Origin: Miltoncostaea sp963770865
GTDB lineage: Bacteria > Actinomycetota > Thermoleophilia > Miltoncostaeales > Miltoncostaeaceae
Length of the DNA stretch: 64,000 bases
Assembly: GCA_963770865.1 (NCBI GenBank)
Contig: CAVYRD010000011.1
Location: forward strand, 310,001-374,000
Reading direction: 5' to 3'
Each line of letters starts with the position of its first letter. The stretch's first letter is position 1. Under the pieces are notes generated by a model. It worked only from the letters and a program-made list of their open reading frames with translations, was not told the DNA's origin and did no database searches. Below, in pieces: positions 47,339-55,625 of this stretch. Both the position numbers and the translations under genes were made by a program.

Positions 47339-47581
47339 ATGGACCTCATCATCACGGGCGACCTCCGAGACGATGACGGCCAGCAGCCGGGGGCCGAGCT
47401 ATGGCGGGTGCCGTTCGCCGGATGGGGCGAGGTCCAACGCCTGACGGCGACCCACTGGTGCCGGCCGCGCCGCTTCGCCGTGATCGACGGCCGCATCGTG
47501 CGCGCGGCCGGCTACACGAACGACCCGACCGTCTTGCCGGGCGAGGTGTTCGCGTTTCAGGTGGAGGCGCCGTCGGCCTGA
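47339..47581 (+). CDS. hypothetical protein (80 aa)
   Basis: 80 residues beginning MDLIITGDLRDDDGQQPG. It looks like a compact beta-rich domain (AELWRVPFAGWG, RFAVIDGRIVRAAGY, GEVFAFQVEAP). No family recognised. Leaderless-type start; part of the mobile region's cargo. Confidence 0.5.
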   Translation: MDLIITGDLRDDDGQQPGAELWRVPFAGWGEVQRLTATHWCRPRRFAVIDGRIVRAAGYTNDPTVLPGEVFAFQVEAPSA

Positions 47582-47604
47582 CGTGCTGGCGTTATGGTCA
47601 GTGG

Positions 47605-47805
47605 GTGGGGGCCATCCCGAAACCCGAGGTCTGCCCGTACGGCGACTGCCGCAGCCCGGACGTTCAGCGCGAGCGGGGGGAGGTCCGAATCGACTCCGCC
47701 GATCCCGAGAGGCGCATCGCCCATAGTCGCGACTTCGCCACCACATGGGTGTGGGTCTGCGGGTCCTGCGGCCGGCGGCTCGGCATCGCCCCAGACCCGG
47801 AGTAA
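47605..47805 (+). CDS. small zinc-ribbon-like protein
   Basis: About 66 residues from GTG 47605 (start uncertain). CPYGDC near the N-terminus and CGSCGRR near the C-terminus give a Cys4 zinc-ribbon pattern. No ribosome-binding site is obvious. Function unknown. Confidence 0.45.
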   Translation: MGAIPKPEVCPYGDCRSPDVQRERGEVRIDSADPERRIAHSRDFATTWVWVCGSCGRRLGIAPDPE

Positions 47806-47824
47806 GAGGCCACCCCCGCGCTTT

Positions 47825-47840
47825 GGTCCAATCGTGGTCC
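47825..47840 (+). repeat. right copy of GGTCCAATC-N-TGGTCC repeat
   Basis: Matches 45449-45464 at 15 of 16 positions; with it, brackets the integrase relic and its cargo (about 2.4 kb). Confidence 0.45.
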
Positions 47841-47938
47841 GAAATGCTGGACCATGCTGCGTCTTGCTCGTGACCGTCGTCGGCCGGAAAGCGCTGATGA
47901 GCAGGGTGAACGCGGCTCTAGGGCCTCACACACGGGCG

Positions 47939-47986
47939 ATGTTCCACATCGAGCGCAAGTCTGCGATCAGCAGGGCGCTCGCTCAC
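47939..47986 (+). repeat. right copy of the 48-bp direct repeat
   Basis: Matches 44050-44097 at 41 of 48 positions. Here the frame reads MFHIERKSAISRALAH, whereas the left copy reads MFHI then a stop, then RKSAISRLFAH. Confidence 0.6.
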
Positions 47987-48006
47987 GCCGCTCCTTCCGG
48001 CGGGGC

Positions 48007-48034
48007 GCGGGTGTACGGCCGCGGGTGTACGGCC
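48007..48034 (+). repeat. 14-bp tandem duplication
   Basis: GCGGGTGTACGGCC occurs twice in tandem (48007-48020 and 48021-48034), just right of the mobile region and about 110 nt before the next gene. Confidence 0.6.
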
Positions 48035-48141
48035 GCGGGGGTCGCGCGGGGCCTGGAGCGGGGCTCCTCGGCTGCCGGCAGGGGGCTGGCGCCTGCGGAC
48101 CGCGGTGACATAGCGTCCGCGAAACGCCCCCTGGGAGCCCC

Positions 48142-49389
48142 ATGCGCCTCCGCGCCGCCCGCCTGCTGGCCATCGCCCTCGTGTTCCTGGCGCCCGCCGC
48201 CGCCGCGGCGCGCATCCTGCCGCCGGGGCCCGAGGCCTCGTTCGGACGCGCCGAGATCGACCTCAGCGGCTCGGGGCAGGTCGCCGTCGCGTACGAGCGC
48301 GCCCTCCCGGGGCCGAACCTGATCCGCGTCGCGATCCGGCGCGCGGACCGCCTCGACGCCCCGACCGCGGGCCGGCGGATCGGGAGGGGCGCGCTGCGGA
48401 TGGTGCGCCTCGGCACCCTCCCGGGCGATCGCCATGTGGTGGTCTGGCGCCGGCGCGGCGAGACGGTGGTGTCGGTGTTCCTCGGGACGAAATGGGTGAC
48501 CGAGCGGCTGCCGGCCGCCGTGCGGGGCCTCGAGGTGCTCGACGCGGCGGTTCTCGGCCGCCGGCCCCTCCTGGTTCTCGGCGGCGGCTCGGACACGACC
48601 GTCGTCGAGCGGCGGGCCGGCACGTGGCGCGCCCACCCGATGCCGGCGACGGCCGGCCCCCGCTCGGCCCTCGTGGCGGCGGTGACGGAGCCCTCCGGGA
48701 AGGTCGTGGTCGCGTGGACGCGGGGCGCGGCGGCGGGCGCGCAGTCGATCGAGGCGACGACGTTCGCGCTCTCCACCGGCCGCTGGACGGCCCCGCAGAC
48801 CGCCGTGGCAGCCGGCGCCGTCACGGCGCCCGTCGTCGGCGAGCTGGTGGTCGACGCCCGCGGCAACGCGGCCCTCTCCGCCGTGACCGACCCCGACTTC
48901 GCCGGACCGTCCTCGACGCCGGTCGCGGCCATCCTGCGCCGCGCCGCCGCGGCGTGGGCCCTCCTGCCGCCACTGCCCGCATCACCGCCCCAGCTCGCCT
49001 TCGCCGACGAGGGAGTGCCGGTGCGCGCCTGGCTGGAGGGCGACGAGGTGCGGTTCTCGCGTCTCGCCGCGGACGGGCTCGCGTGGGAGCCCTCCGAGAC
49101 GGCCTTGACGAGGCCCTCCGACGACTTCGGGAGCCTCTACGCCGTGGACGACCTGGCGGTGGACGAGGACGGGCGCGTCGTGATCGTCGTGGCGGTCGAC
49201 CCCGGCCCGGGCCCGGACGACCACTCCTTCCTCGTCCGCGGCTCCTCGGGTCCGCCCTTCATCGCGTCGCGCGCCTTCGCCTCGACCTACGGATCGCCGC
49301 GGCTGGTGGTCGGCGGGGGCCTCGTCGCCGCCTCGTGGGTGGAGGACGCCTCGAGCAGCGGCCTGCCGGAGGCGGCCCTCGCGCCGTAG
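48142..49389 (+). CDS. exported hypothetical protein
   Basis: 415 residues with a signal peptide (about 1-23, ending AAAAARI). The mature part is a run of short beta-rich segments with recurring patterns such as VVAWTRG, LVVDARGNAALSAV and DDLAVDEDGRVVIVV, which suggest a beta-propeller. No enzyme motif. Intact frame. Probably extracellular. Confidence 0.65.
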   Translation: MRLRAARLLAIALVFLAPAAAAARILPPGPEASFGRAEIDLSGSGQVAVAYERALPGPNLIRVAIRRADRLDAPTAGRRIGRGALRMVRLGTLPGDRHVVVWRRRGETVVSVFLGTKWVTERLPAAVRGLEVLDAAVLGRRPLLVLGGGSDTTVVERRAGTWRAHPMPATAGPRSALVAAVTEPSGKVVVAWTRGAAAGAQSIEATTFALSTGRWTAPQTAVAAGAVTAPVVGELVVDARGNAALSAVTDPDFAGPSSTPVAAILRRAAAAWALLPPLPASPPQLAFADEGVPVRAWLEGDEVRFSRLAADGLAWEPSETALTRPSDDFGSLYAVDDLAVDEDGRVVIVVAVDPGPGPDDHSFLVRGSSGPPFIASRAFASTYGSPRLVVGGGLVAASWVEDASSSGLPEAALAP

Positions 49390-49473
49390 CGCCCTCCTCA
49401 TCGACCTCGAGCCGGACACCCGCAAGACCGCCGCCGGGGCCGGGCGCCTGAAGCGCCCCAGGGGCTCACCGGG

Positions 49474-49635
49474 CTAGAGCAGGGCGGCCGCCGCCACGGC
49501 GAGGGCGCCCCAGAACACGACACAGATGGCGACGGCGACCGACCACGCCGCGACCCGCCAGGGGTCGAGGGACGCGGCGACGGTCCGGGCATGCGGGCGC
49601 CGGACGGTCGTCGAGTGGGCGGTTGACGGACTCAC
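49474..49635 (-). CDS. small single-pass membrane protein (53 aa)
   Basis: From GTG 49635 the product has a polar N-terminus and one C-terminal helix (AAWSVAVAICVVFWGALAVA). No strong ribosome-binding site, so start and reality are uncertain. Confidence 0.35.
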   Translation of the reverse strand: MSPSTAHSTTVRRPHARTVAASLDPWRVAAWSVAVAICVVFWGALAVAAAALL

Positions 49636-49762
49636 TTGAGACCATGATCCGCGCTTGAGGCCCGCCGCGGAACGGAGGTTGTGGTGGGTTCGCGGCGATC
49701 GGCGGCGACTCCATCCGCCGAAACCGCCCATCGTCGACCGCCGTGCGACTCACCCATCGCGC

Positions 49763-49975
49763 TCAGCCCTGCCCGCGCCGCGCCCGCGCGGCCTCCTCGA
49801 GCCGGCTCCAGACCGCGCCGCCCTCGTCGGGCGACAGACCGAGCTCCATGGCGGCCGCCTCCGGCGGCGTTCCCGACTTGACGAGGTCGAGCATCTCCGC
49901 GCCGTGGCGCGTGTCCGGAGGCGCCTCGCCGCCCAGCACCTCGTAGACCTCGAGGGGCATCATCGTGTCGGCCAT
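49763..49975 (-). CDS. hypothetical protein (70 aa)
   Basis: ATG 49975 with GGAGAGGAGG just upstream. Acidic and helical (MPLEVYEVLGGEAPPDT, then SGTPPEAAAMELGLSPDEGGAVWSRLEEAA). The last part may be a helix-turn-helix-like pair. No family recognised. Confidence 0.55.
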   Translation of the reverse strand: MADTMMPLEVYEVLGGEAPPDTRHGAEMLDLVKSGTPPEAAAMELGLSPDEGGAVWSRLEEAARARRGQG

Positions 49976-50077
49976 GGCTCCTCCTCTCCGGGATCCGCGG
50001 GACGCGGCGACGCCCCGCACCCGCACAGGGAGGGTCACCCGCCCGGCCTCCGCCCAAACATCGGACGGCCGGAGGGC

Positions 50078-50368
50078 TCAGGCCTGCAGCACCCGGTGGA
50101 GCTCGTAGATCTCGGTGACCGGCACGGCGGGGCGGTTGCCGGCGACCTGGGTCACGGCGGGCATCAGGAGGTCGGCGATGAAGCGCTCGATGTGCTCGCG
50201 GCTCTCCCAGACGTCGAAGGTGCGAAAGCCGCCGTCGGGGGTGTGCCCGGCGGTGTGGACGAGGAGGCCCTCCGGCGGGTCGTCGGGCAGCCCGACGAGA
50301 GCCGTTATCGCGTCGTAGTGGCGGGTGTTGTCCCCCCAGTCCTCCCAGTGCAGCACCAATGCGACCAT
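50078..50368 (-). CDS. dimeric alpha/beta-barrel protein (ABM-like)
   Basis: 96 residues, ATG 50368 behind AAGGAGG. Strand-helix-strand layout, with FRTFDVWESREHIERFIADLLMPAV and VTEIYELHRV as in antibiotic-biosynthesis-monooxygenase-fold proteins. Catalytic role not inferred. Confidence 0.6.
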   Translation of the reverse strand: MVALVLHWEDWGDNTRHYDAITALVGLPDDPPEGLLVHTAGHTPDGGFRTFDVWESREHIERFIADLLMPAVTQVAGNRPAVPVTEIYELHRVLQA

Positions 50369-50666
50369 CCGACCTCCTTCGGGCGGGCGCCGTCCGGAGG
50401 CGCCTCTACCCGCCGAATATCACCTCGGGCGCGGCCCGGCGCAACCGTGGGGCACGGAGCCTCGGCGAGGCCGTCGGCATCGCGGGGGGCGAGGGCGCCG
50501 ACGGGCGGGCGACGTCACCCTCGCCGCGTCCCGGGCTCACCTGAACCTCCCGGTGACGATCGGGATAAGGCGAACCACCTCGAGGCCGGGGAGCCCGGAC
50601 CCACGCGAAGGCCTGAGCGCGATCCGCGCGGACGCGGCGGCGGCCCGGGATGCGATAGTCCGGTCC
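50369..50666. other. intergenic region upstream of the nucleoside locus
   Basis: About 300 nt without a gene. It should carry the divergent promoters of the ABM-like gene and the nucleoside locus. GATAGT near 50654 could be a -10 box for the phosphorylase gene. Confidence 0.4.
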
Positions 50667-51482
50667 GTGCCGGGCGATCCCTACTCCGCCGCGCAGGACG
50701 CCGCAACCGCGATCAGGGAGCGGCTCGGCGAGCACCGGGCCGTCCTCGTCCTGGGCTCGGGCTGGGCCGACGTGGTCGCCGGGATCGGCGAGATCCGCGC
50801 CGGCGCGCCGATGCCCGAGCTGCCCGGCTTCCCGGCCCCGTCGGTGCAGGGGCACAGCGGCCTCGCGCACTCGGTGGACGTCGACGGGGTCCCGCTGCTC
50901 GTGCTGGCGGGGCGCTCGCACCTCTACGAGGGCCATCCGGTCGCCACGGTGGTCCACGGCGTGCGGGCCGCGGTCCTCGCCGGCTGCGGCGTCGTGATGC
51001 TCACCAACGCCGCCGGGTCCCTGGAACCGGCGTGCGGCCCGGGCACGCCGGTCCTGATCCGCGACCAGCTCAACATGACCGGCACGACGCCGATGGGCGG
51101 GGCCGACCCGCCGAAGGGCTTCCCGGCGCGCTTCTGCGACCTCACCGAGCTCTACAGCCCGCGGCTGCGGGCCGCCGCGGCCGCGGCGGCGCCGGGGATC
51201 GCGGAGGGCGTCTACGCCGGCCTGCTCGGGGGCGCGTACGAGACGCCCGCCGAGATCCGGATGCTGCGGACGCTCGGCGCCGACCTGGTGGGCATGTCCA
51301 CCGTGCTCGAGGCGATCGCCGCGCGGCACCTCGGCGCCGAGGTCTTCGGCGTGTCGCTCGTGACCAACATGGCCGCCGGGATGTCCGCGGAGGCGCTCGA
51401 CCACCGCGAGGTGCTCGCCACCGGCAAGGCGTCCGCCGGCCGGCTGGTCGCGCTCCTGCGCGCGGTGGCCACGGCCGTCTGA
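50667..51482 (+). CDS. punA: purine nucleoside phosphorylase
   Basis: 271 residues from GTG 50667. It splits purine nucleosides into base and (deoxy)ribose-1-phosphate. Motifs: LVLGSGWADVV (phosphate loop), VQGHSGLAHS, LAGRSHLYEGH, VVMLTNAAGSLEP, VGMSTVLEAIAARHLG and SLVTNMAAGM; trimeric-type PNP. First gene of a nucleoside-degradation locus; its stop overlaps the next ATG. GATAGT lies just upstream, so the mRNA may be leaderless. Confidence 0.92.
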   Translation: MPGDPYSAAQDAATAIRERLGEHRAVLVLGSGWADVVAGIGEIRAGAPMPELPGFPAPSVQGHSGLAHSVDVDGVPLLVLAGRSHLYEGHPVATVVHGVRAAVLAGCGVVMLTNAAGSLEPACGPGTPVLIRDQLNMTGTTPMGGADPPKGFPARFCDLTELYSPRLRAAAAAAAPGIAEGVYAGLLGGAYETPAEIRMLRTLGADLVGMSTVLEAIAARHLGAEVFGVSLVTNMAAGMSAEALDHREVLATGKASAGRLVALLRAVATAV

Positions 51483-53138
51483 TGGACGCGGGCCTGCGAG
51501 CGCGGGCCGCGGACTGGATCGCACGGGACCCCGATCCTGAGACCCGGGCCGAGCTCGAGGCGCTGGTCGCCGCCCGGGACGAGGCGGCGCTGGAGGAGCG
51601 CTTCGCATCGCGGCCTGGCGTTCGGCACCGCCGGCCTGCGCGGGACGATGGGCGCCGGCCCGACGCGCATGAACCGGCTGGTCGTGCGCCAGTCGGCGGC
51701 CGGCATCGCGCGCCACCTGCTGGAGCGGGTGGAGGGCGCCGCCGCGCGCGGCGTGGTCGTCGCCCACGACGCCCGCCACCGCTCCGACGCCTTCGCCGAC
51801 GACTGCGCCGAGGTCCTGGCGGGCCACGGCATCCGCGTGACCCTCGCCCGCGCGCCGCAGCCGACGCCCGTCGGGGTCTTCGCCATCCGCCACCTCGGCG
51901 CCGCGGCCGGGATCGTCGTGACGGCCAGCCACAACCCGCCCGCGGAGAACGGCCTGAAGCTCTACATGGGCGACGGCGCGCAGATCGTCCCGCCCGTGGA
52001 CGGTCAGGTGGCGGAAGCGATCGACGCGGCGGAGGCGGACGGCGTGCTCGTGCCCGAGGGCGGAGCCGCGGCGGAGATCGCGGAGATGCACGCCGCGGTG
52101 ATCGACGCCTACGCCGCGCGGACGCTCGCGCGCGTGCCGGCGCCGGCCGCCCCGCTGCGCATCGCCACGACCGTCATGCACGGCGTCGGAGGGGCCCTGC
52201 TCGCCCGGCTGCTGGCGGCGGCGGGCCACGCCGACGTCCACCCGGTGCCCGAGCAGGAGCAACCGGACCCGGACTTCCCGACCGTCGCGTTCCCGAACCC
52301 GGAGGAGCCCGGCGCGACCGACCTCCTGGCGGCCCGGATGGCCGAGGTGGACGCCGATCTCGGCCTGGCCCTGGACCCCGATGCGGACCGCGTGGCCGTG
52401 CTCGTGCCAATTGGCGTCGACCGCGCACGCCAATTGACCGGGGACGACGTCGGGGCCCTCCTCGGCGAATGGCTGCTGCGCGACGTGACCTCCGGACCGG
52501 GGCGCCTGGTGGTGTCGAGCGTCGTGTCCTCCTCGCTGCTGGCCCGCATCGCCGAGGCCCGCGGCGCCCGCCACGCAGAGACGCTGACCGGCTTCAAGTG
52601 GCTGTCGCGGCCGGCGATGGAGGACCCGTCGCTGGTCCAGGTGCTCGCGTACGAGGAGGCGATCGGCTACGCGATCGGCCCCGAGGTGCGCGACAAGGAC
52701 GGCATCTCGGGAGCCGTGGCGGTCGCGTCGATGGCCAGCGCGGCCAGGGCGGCCGGACGGACGCTGCTCGACGACCTCGACGAGCTGCACCGGCGCCACG
52801 GCGCCCACGTGACCGACAACTTCTCGCTGCGCGACGAGGCCCCCGGCGGCGGCGCGCGGCGGGCGGCCCTGGTGGAGCGCCTCATCGCCGCGCCCCCGTC
52901 CGAGGTCGGTTCCCACGCGACGACCGCCGTCCGCGCCCTGGCGGCCGACGTCCTGCGCATCGATCTCGACGGGGGAGTGCGGGTGATCGTGCGCCCGAGC
53001 GGCACCGAGCCGAAGCTCAAGTGCTACTGCGAGGCGGTCGAGCCGGCGACGGGCGGGGACGTCGAGGGAGCTCGCGCGCGGGCGCGCGAGCGGCTGGCCG
53101 ACGTCCACGCGGGCCTGGCGGAGCTGCTCCTGTCCTGA
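51482..53138 (+). CDS. phosphohexomutase / probable phosphopentomutase (one frameshift)
   Basis: About 551 residues. Alpha-D-phosphohexomutase landmarks: VTASHNPPAENGLKLY (phospho-Ser), ALDPDADRVAVLV (metal loop), EEAIGYAIG (sugar loop) and RPSGTEPKLK (phosphate loop). An extra base near 51612 separates RFASR from LAFGTAGLRG. Lying between PNP and deoC, it most likely converts (deoxy)ribose-1-phosphate to the 5-phosphate, as some PMM/PGM-family proteins do. It contains copy 3 of the CAATTGGC repeat within VPIGVDRARQLTG. Confidence 0.88.
52408..52436 (+). repeat. 29-bp inverted repeat (copy 3, inside the mutase gene)
   Basis: CAATTGGCG (52408-52416), an 11-nt spacer, CGCCAATTG (52428-52436); perfect arms. 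In frame it encodes PIGVDRARQL at a variable surface loop of the mutase. Confidence 0.75.
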
Positions 53139-53170
53139 CGCGCCCCGGGCGGGCGTGCAAGGATCAGCGG

Positions 53171-54115
53171 ATGCTGAGCCTGGGCAGGGATCCGCGCGGC
53201 CCGCTCCTCACCGGGGCCGCCCTCGACCGCCCGCTCCGCGTGGCCTCCGTGGACGGGTACGCGCTGGAGTCGCGCGCGGCCCGCCTGATGTCGCGCTCCG
53301 TCAAGCGCGACAGCAAGGCCGCCGGCCTGGAGCTGGCCGCCCGCTGCGTCGACCTCACGACGCTCGAGGGCGCCGACACCCCCGGCAAGGTGCGCGCCCT
53401 CTGCGCGCGGGCCCTGCGCCCCGACCCCGACGACCCGGCGATGGCTCCGGTGGCCGCGGTCTGCGTCTACGGCGCGCTGGTGGCCGAGGCCCGCGCCGCC
53501 CTGGGCGACGCGCCGGTGCACGTCGCGTCGGTGGCGGGCGCCTTCCCCTCGGGCCAGAGCCACCTGCACGAGCGCCTGGAGGAGATCCGCGTCGCGGTGG
53601 CCGACGGCGCCGACGAGGTCGACATCGTCCTCAACCGCAACGCACTGCTCGCGGGGCGGCTCGACGTGGTCCACGACGAGGTGGCGGCCTCCAAGGAGGC
53701 CTGCGGCGACGCCCACCTGAAGACGATCCTCGAGACGGCCGAGCTCGGCTCCTACGAGACGGTGCGCCTCGCCTCGATGGTCGCGATGGCCGCCGGCAGC
53801 GACGTGATCAAGACGTCGACGGGCAAGCTCCCCGTCGGGGCCACGCCGCCGGTGGCCCTCTGCATGGCCGAGGCGATCCGCGACTTCGCCGACGCCACCG
53901 GGCGCCAGGTGGGCCTGAAGCTGGCGGGCGGCATCCGAACGTCAAAGCAGGCGCTCGGGTACCTGGCGCTCGTGCACGAGACGCTCGGCGTGGGGTGGCT
54001 CGATCCCGACCGCCTCCGCATCGGCGCATCGAGCCTGCTCAACGACATCGTCCTGCAGCGCCGCTTCGCCCGCACCGGCCGCTACGGCCGCACCGCCGAC
54101 CTCCCCGTGGACTGA
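53171..54115 (+). CDS. deoC: deoxyribose-phosphate aldolase
   Basis: 314 residues, ATG 53171. DeoC splits deoxyribose-5-phosphate into acetaldehyde and glyceraldehyde-3-phosphate. The Schiff-base Lys is in SDVIKTSTGKL, with AGAFPSGQS, DEVDIVLNR, LKTILETAELG and LAGGIRTSKQA. It is longer than the E. coli type and resembles the long actinobacterial form. It shares the locus with PNP and mutase upstream and an aldehyde dehydrogenase downstream that can take the acetaldehyde. Confidence 0.93.
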   Translation: MLSLGRDPRGPLLTGAALDRPLRVASVDGYALESRAARLMSRSVKRDSKAAGLELAARCVDLTTLEGADTPGKVRALCARALRPDPDDPAMAPVAAVCVYGALVAEARAALGDAPVHVASVAGAFPSGQSHLHERLEEIRVAVADGADEVDIVLNRNALLAGRLDVVHDEVAASKEACGDAHLKTILETAELGSYETVRLASMVAMAAGSDVIKTSTGKLPVGATPPVALCMAEAIRDFADATGRQVGLKLAGGIRTSKQALGYLALVHETLGVGWLDPDRLRIGASSLLNDIVLQRRFARTGRYGRTADLPVD

Positions 54116-54125
54116 GCCTGAGCGC

Positions 54126-55625
54126 ATGACCACCACACCGCACCGCGACACCGACACGTCGACCGCCGACCTCGCCCGGCGCTTCGCCGACTACGCCGCG
54201 GCGCCGGAGGGGCGCGACGTCGTCACGATCCGCCCGCAGTACGGCCTGGTGATCGACGGGGAGGAGCGCGCGCCGCGCGACGGCGGCTCCTTCGCCACCG
54301 TCGACCCGGCGACGGGCGACCACCTGGCCGACGTCGCCGAGGCCGGCCCGGGCGACGTCGACGACGCCGTCGCCGCCGCCCGCCGCGCGTACGAGGGCGT
54401 CTGGCGCGACATGCCCGGCCGGGCCCGCGCGAAGTACGTCTTCCGCCTGGCCCGCCTCGTGCAGGACCGCGCCCGCGAGCTGGCCGTGCTCGAGTCGATC
54501 GACGGCGGCAAGCCGATCCGCGAGTCGCGCGACATCGACGTGCCGCTGGCCGCCGCCCACCTGTTCCACCACGCCGGGTGGGCCGACAAGCTCGAGTACG
54601 CGGTCCCCGGCCAGGCGGCCCGCCCGCTCGGGGTCGTCGGGCAGATCATCCCGTGGAACTTCCCGCTGCTGATGGCGGCCTGGAAGATCGCCCCGGCCCT
54701 CGCGTGCGGCAACACGGTCGTGCTGAAGCCGGCCGAGACCACGCCGCTGACCGCACTGCTGCTGGCCGAGCTGGTGCAGGAGGCCGGCATCCCGCCCGGG
54801 GTGGTCAACGTCGTGACCGGGGCGGGGGAGACGGGCGCCGCGCTCGCCGCCCACCCGGGCCTCGACAAGGTCGCCTTCACCGGATCGACCGGCGTGGGAC
54901 GTGCGATCCGACGGGCGCTCGCGGGCACCGGCCGGCGCCTGACGCTGGAGCTCGGCGGCAAGGGCGCGAACATCGTGTTCGACGACGCCGCGCTCGACCA
55001 GGTGGTGGAGGGGATCGTCGACGGGATCTTCTTCAACCAGGGCCACGTCTGCTGCGCGGGCTCGCGCCTGCTGGCCCAGGAGGGGATCGCGGAGGACCTG
55101 CTCGAGCGCCTGCGCCGCCGCATCGAGCTGCTGCGCACGGGCGACCCGCTCGACAAGAACACCGACGTGGGCGCGATCAACTCGTCGGCGCAGCTCGAGA
55201 TCATCCGCGGCTTCGTGGAGGGCGCCGAGGCGGAGGGCTGCCGCATCGACCAGCCCTCGCGCCCGCTGCCCGAGCGCGGGCTCTTCTACCCGCCGACCAT
55301 CGTGAGCGGCCTCGGCGGCTCGGAGGCGATCGCGCGCGAGGAGGTCTTCGGGCCGGTCCTGACCGTCCAGACCTTCCGCACCGAGGCGGAGGCCGTCGCC
55401 AAGGCCAACGCCACCCGCTACGGCCTGTCGGCCGGCGTCTGGACCGAGAAGGGCTCGCGCATCCTCTGGATGTCCCAGCGCCTGCGGGCCGGGGTGGTCT
55501 GGGCGAACTGCTTCAACCAGTTCGACCCGGCGAGCCCGTTCGGCGGCGTCCGCGAGTCGGGCTTCGGGCGCGAGGGCGGGCGCCAGGGCCTGGTGGAGTA
55601 CCTCGCCCTGGAGCCGGTGGCGTGA
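54126..55625 (+). CDS. NAD(P)+-dependent aldehyde dehydrogenase
   Basis: 499 residues. Complete ALDH: IIPWNFPLLMAAWK, KPAETTPL, FTGSTGVGRAI, LELGGKGANIVF (general-base Glu), NQGHVCCAGSR (nucleophilic Cys) and EEVFGPVLTVQTF. Placed 10 nt after deoC, it most likely oxidises the acetaldehyde released by DeoC. Its stop overlaps the start of a half-length ALDH. Confidence 0.92.
   Translation: MTTTPHRDTDTSTADLARRFADYAAAPEGRDVVTIRPQYGLVIDGEERAPRDGGSFATVDPATGDHLADVAEAGPGDVDDAVAAARRAYEGVWRDMPGRARAKYVFRLARLVQDRARELAVLESIDGGKPIRESRDIDVPLAAAHLFHHAGWADKLEYAVPGQAARPLGVVGQIIPWNFPLLMAAWKIAPALACGNTVVLKPAETTPLTALLLAELVQEAGIPPGVVNVVTGAGETGAALAAHPGLDKVAFTGSTGVGRAIRRALAGTGRRLTLELGGKGANIVFDDAALDQVVEGIVDGIFFNQGHVCCAGSRLLAQEGIAEDLLERLRRRIELLRTGDPLDKNTDVGAINSSAQLEIIRGFVEGAEAEGCRIDQPSRPLPERGLFYPPTIVSGLGGSEAIAREEVFGPVLTVQTFRTEAEAVAKANATRYGLSAGVWTEKGSRILWMSQRLRAGVVWANCFNQFDPASPFGGVRESGFGREGGRQGLVEYLALEPVA

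Noticed and set aside
48007..48034. CRISPR-like or regulatory repeat.
   Set aside because: Only two tandem 14-bp units with no spacer; a simple local duplication.
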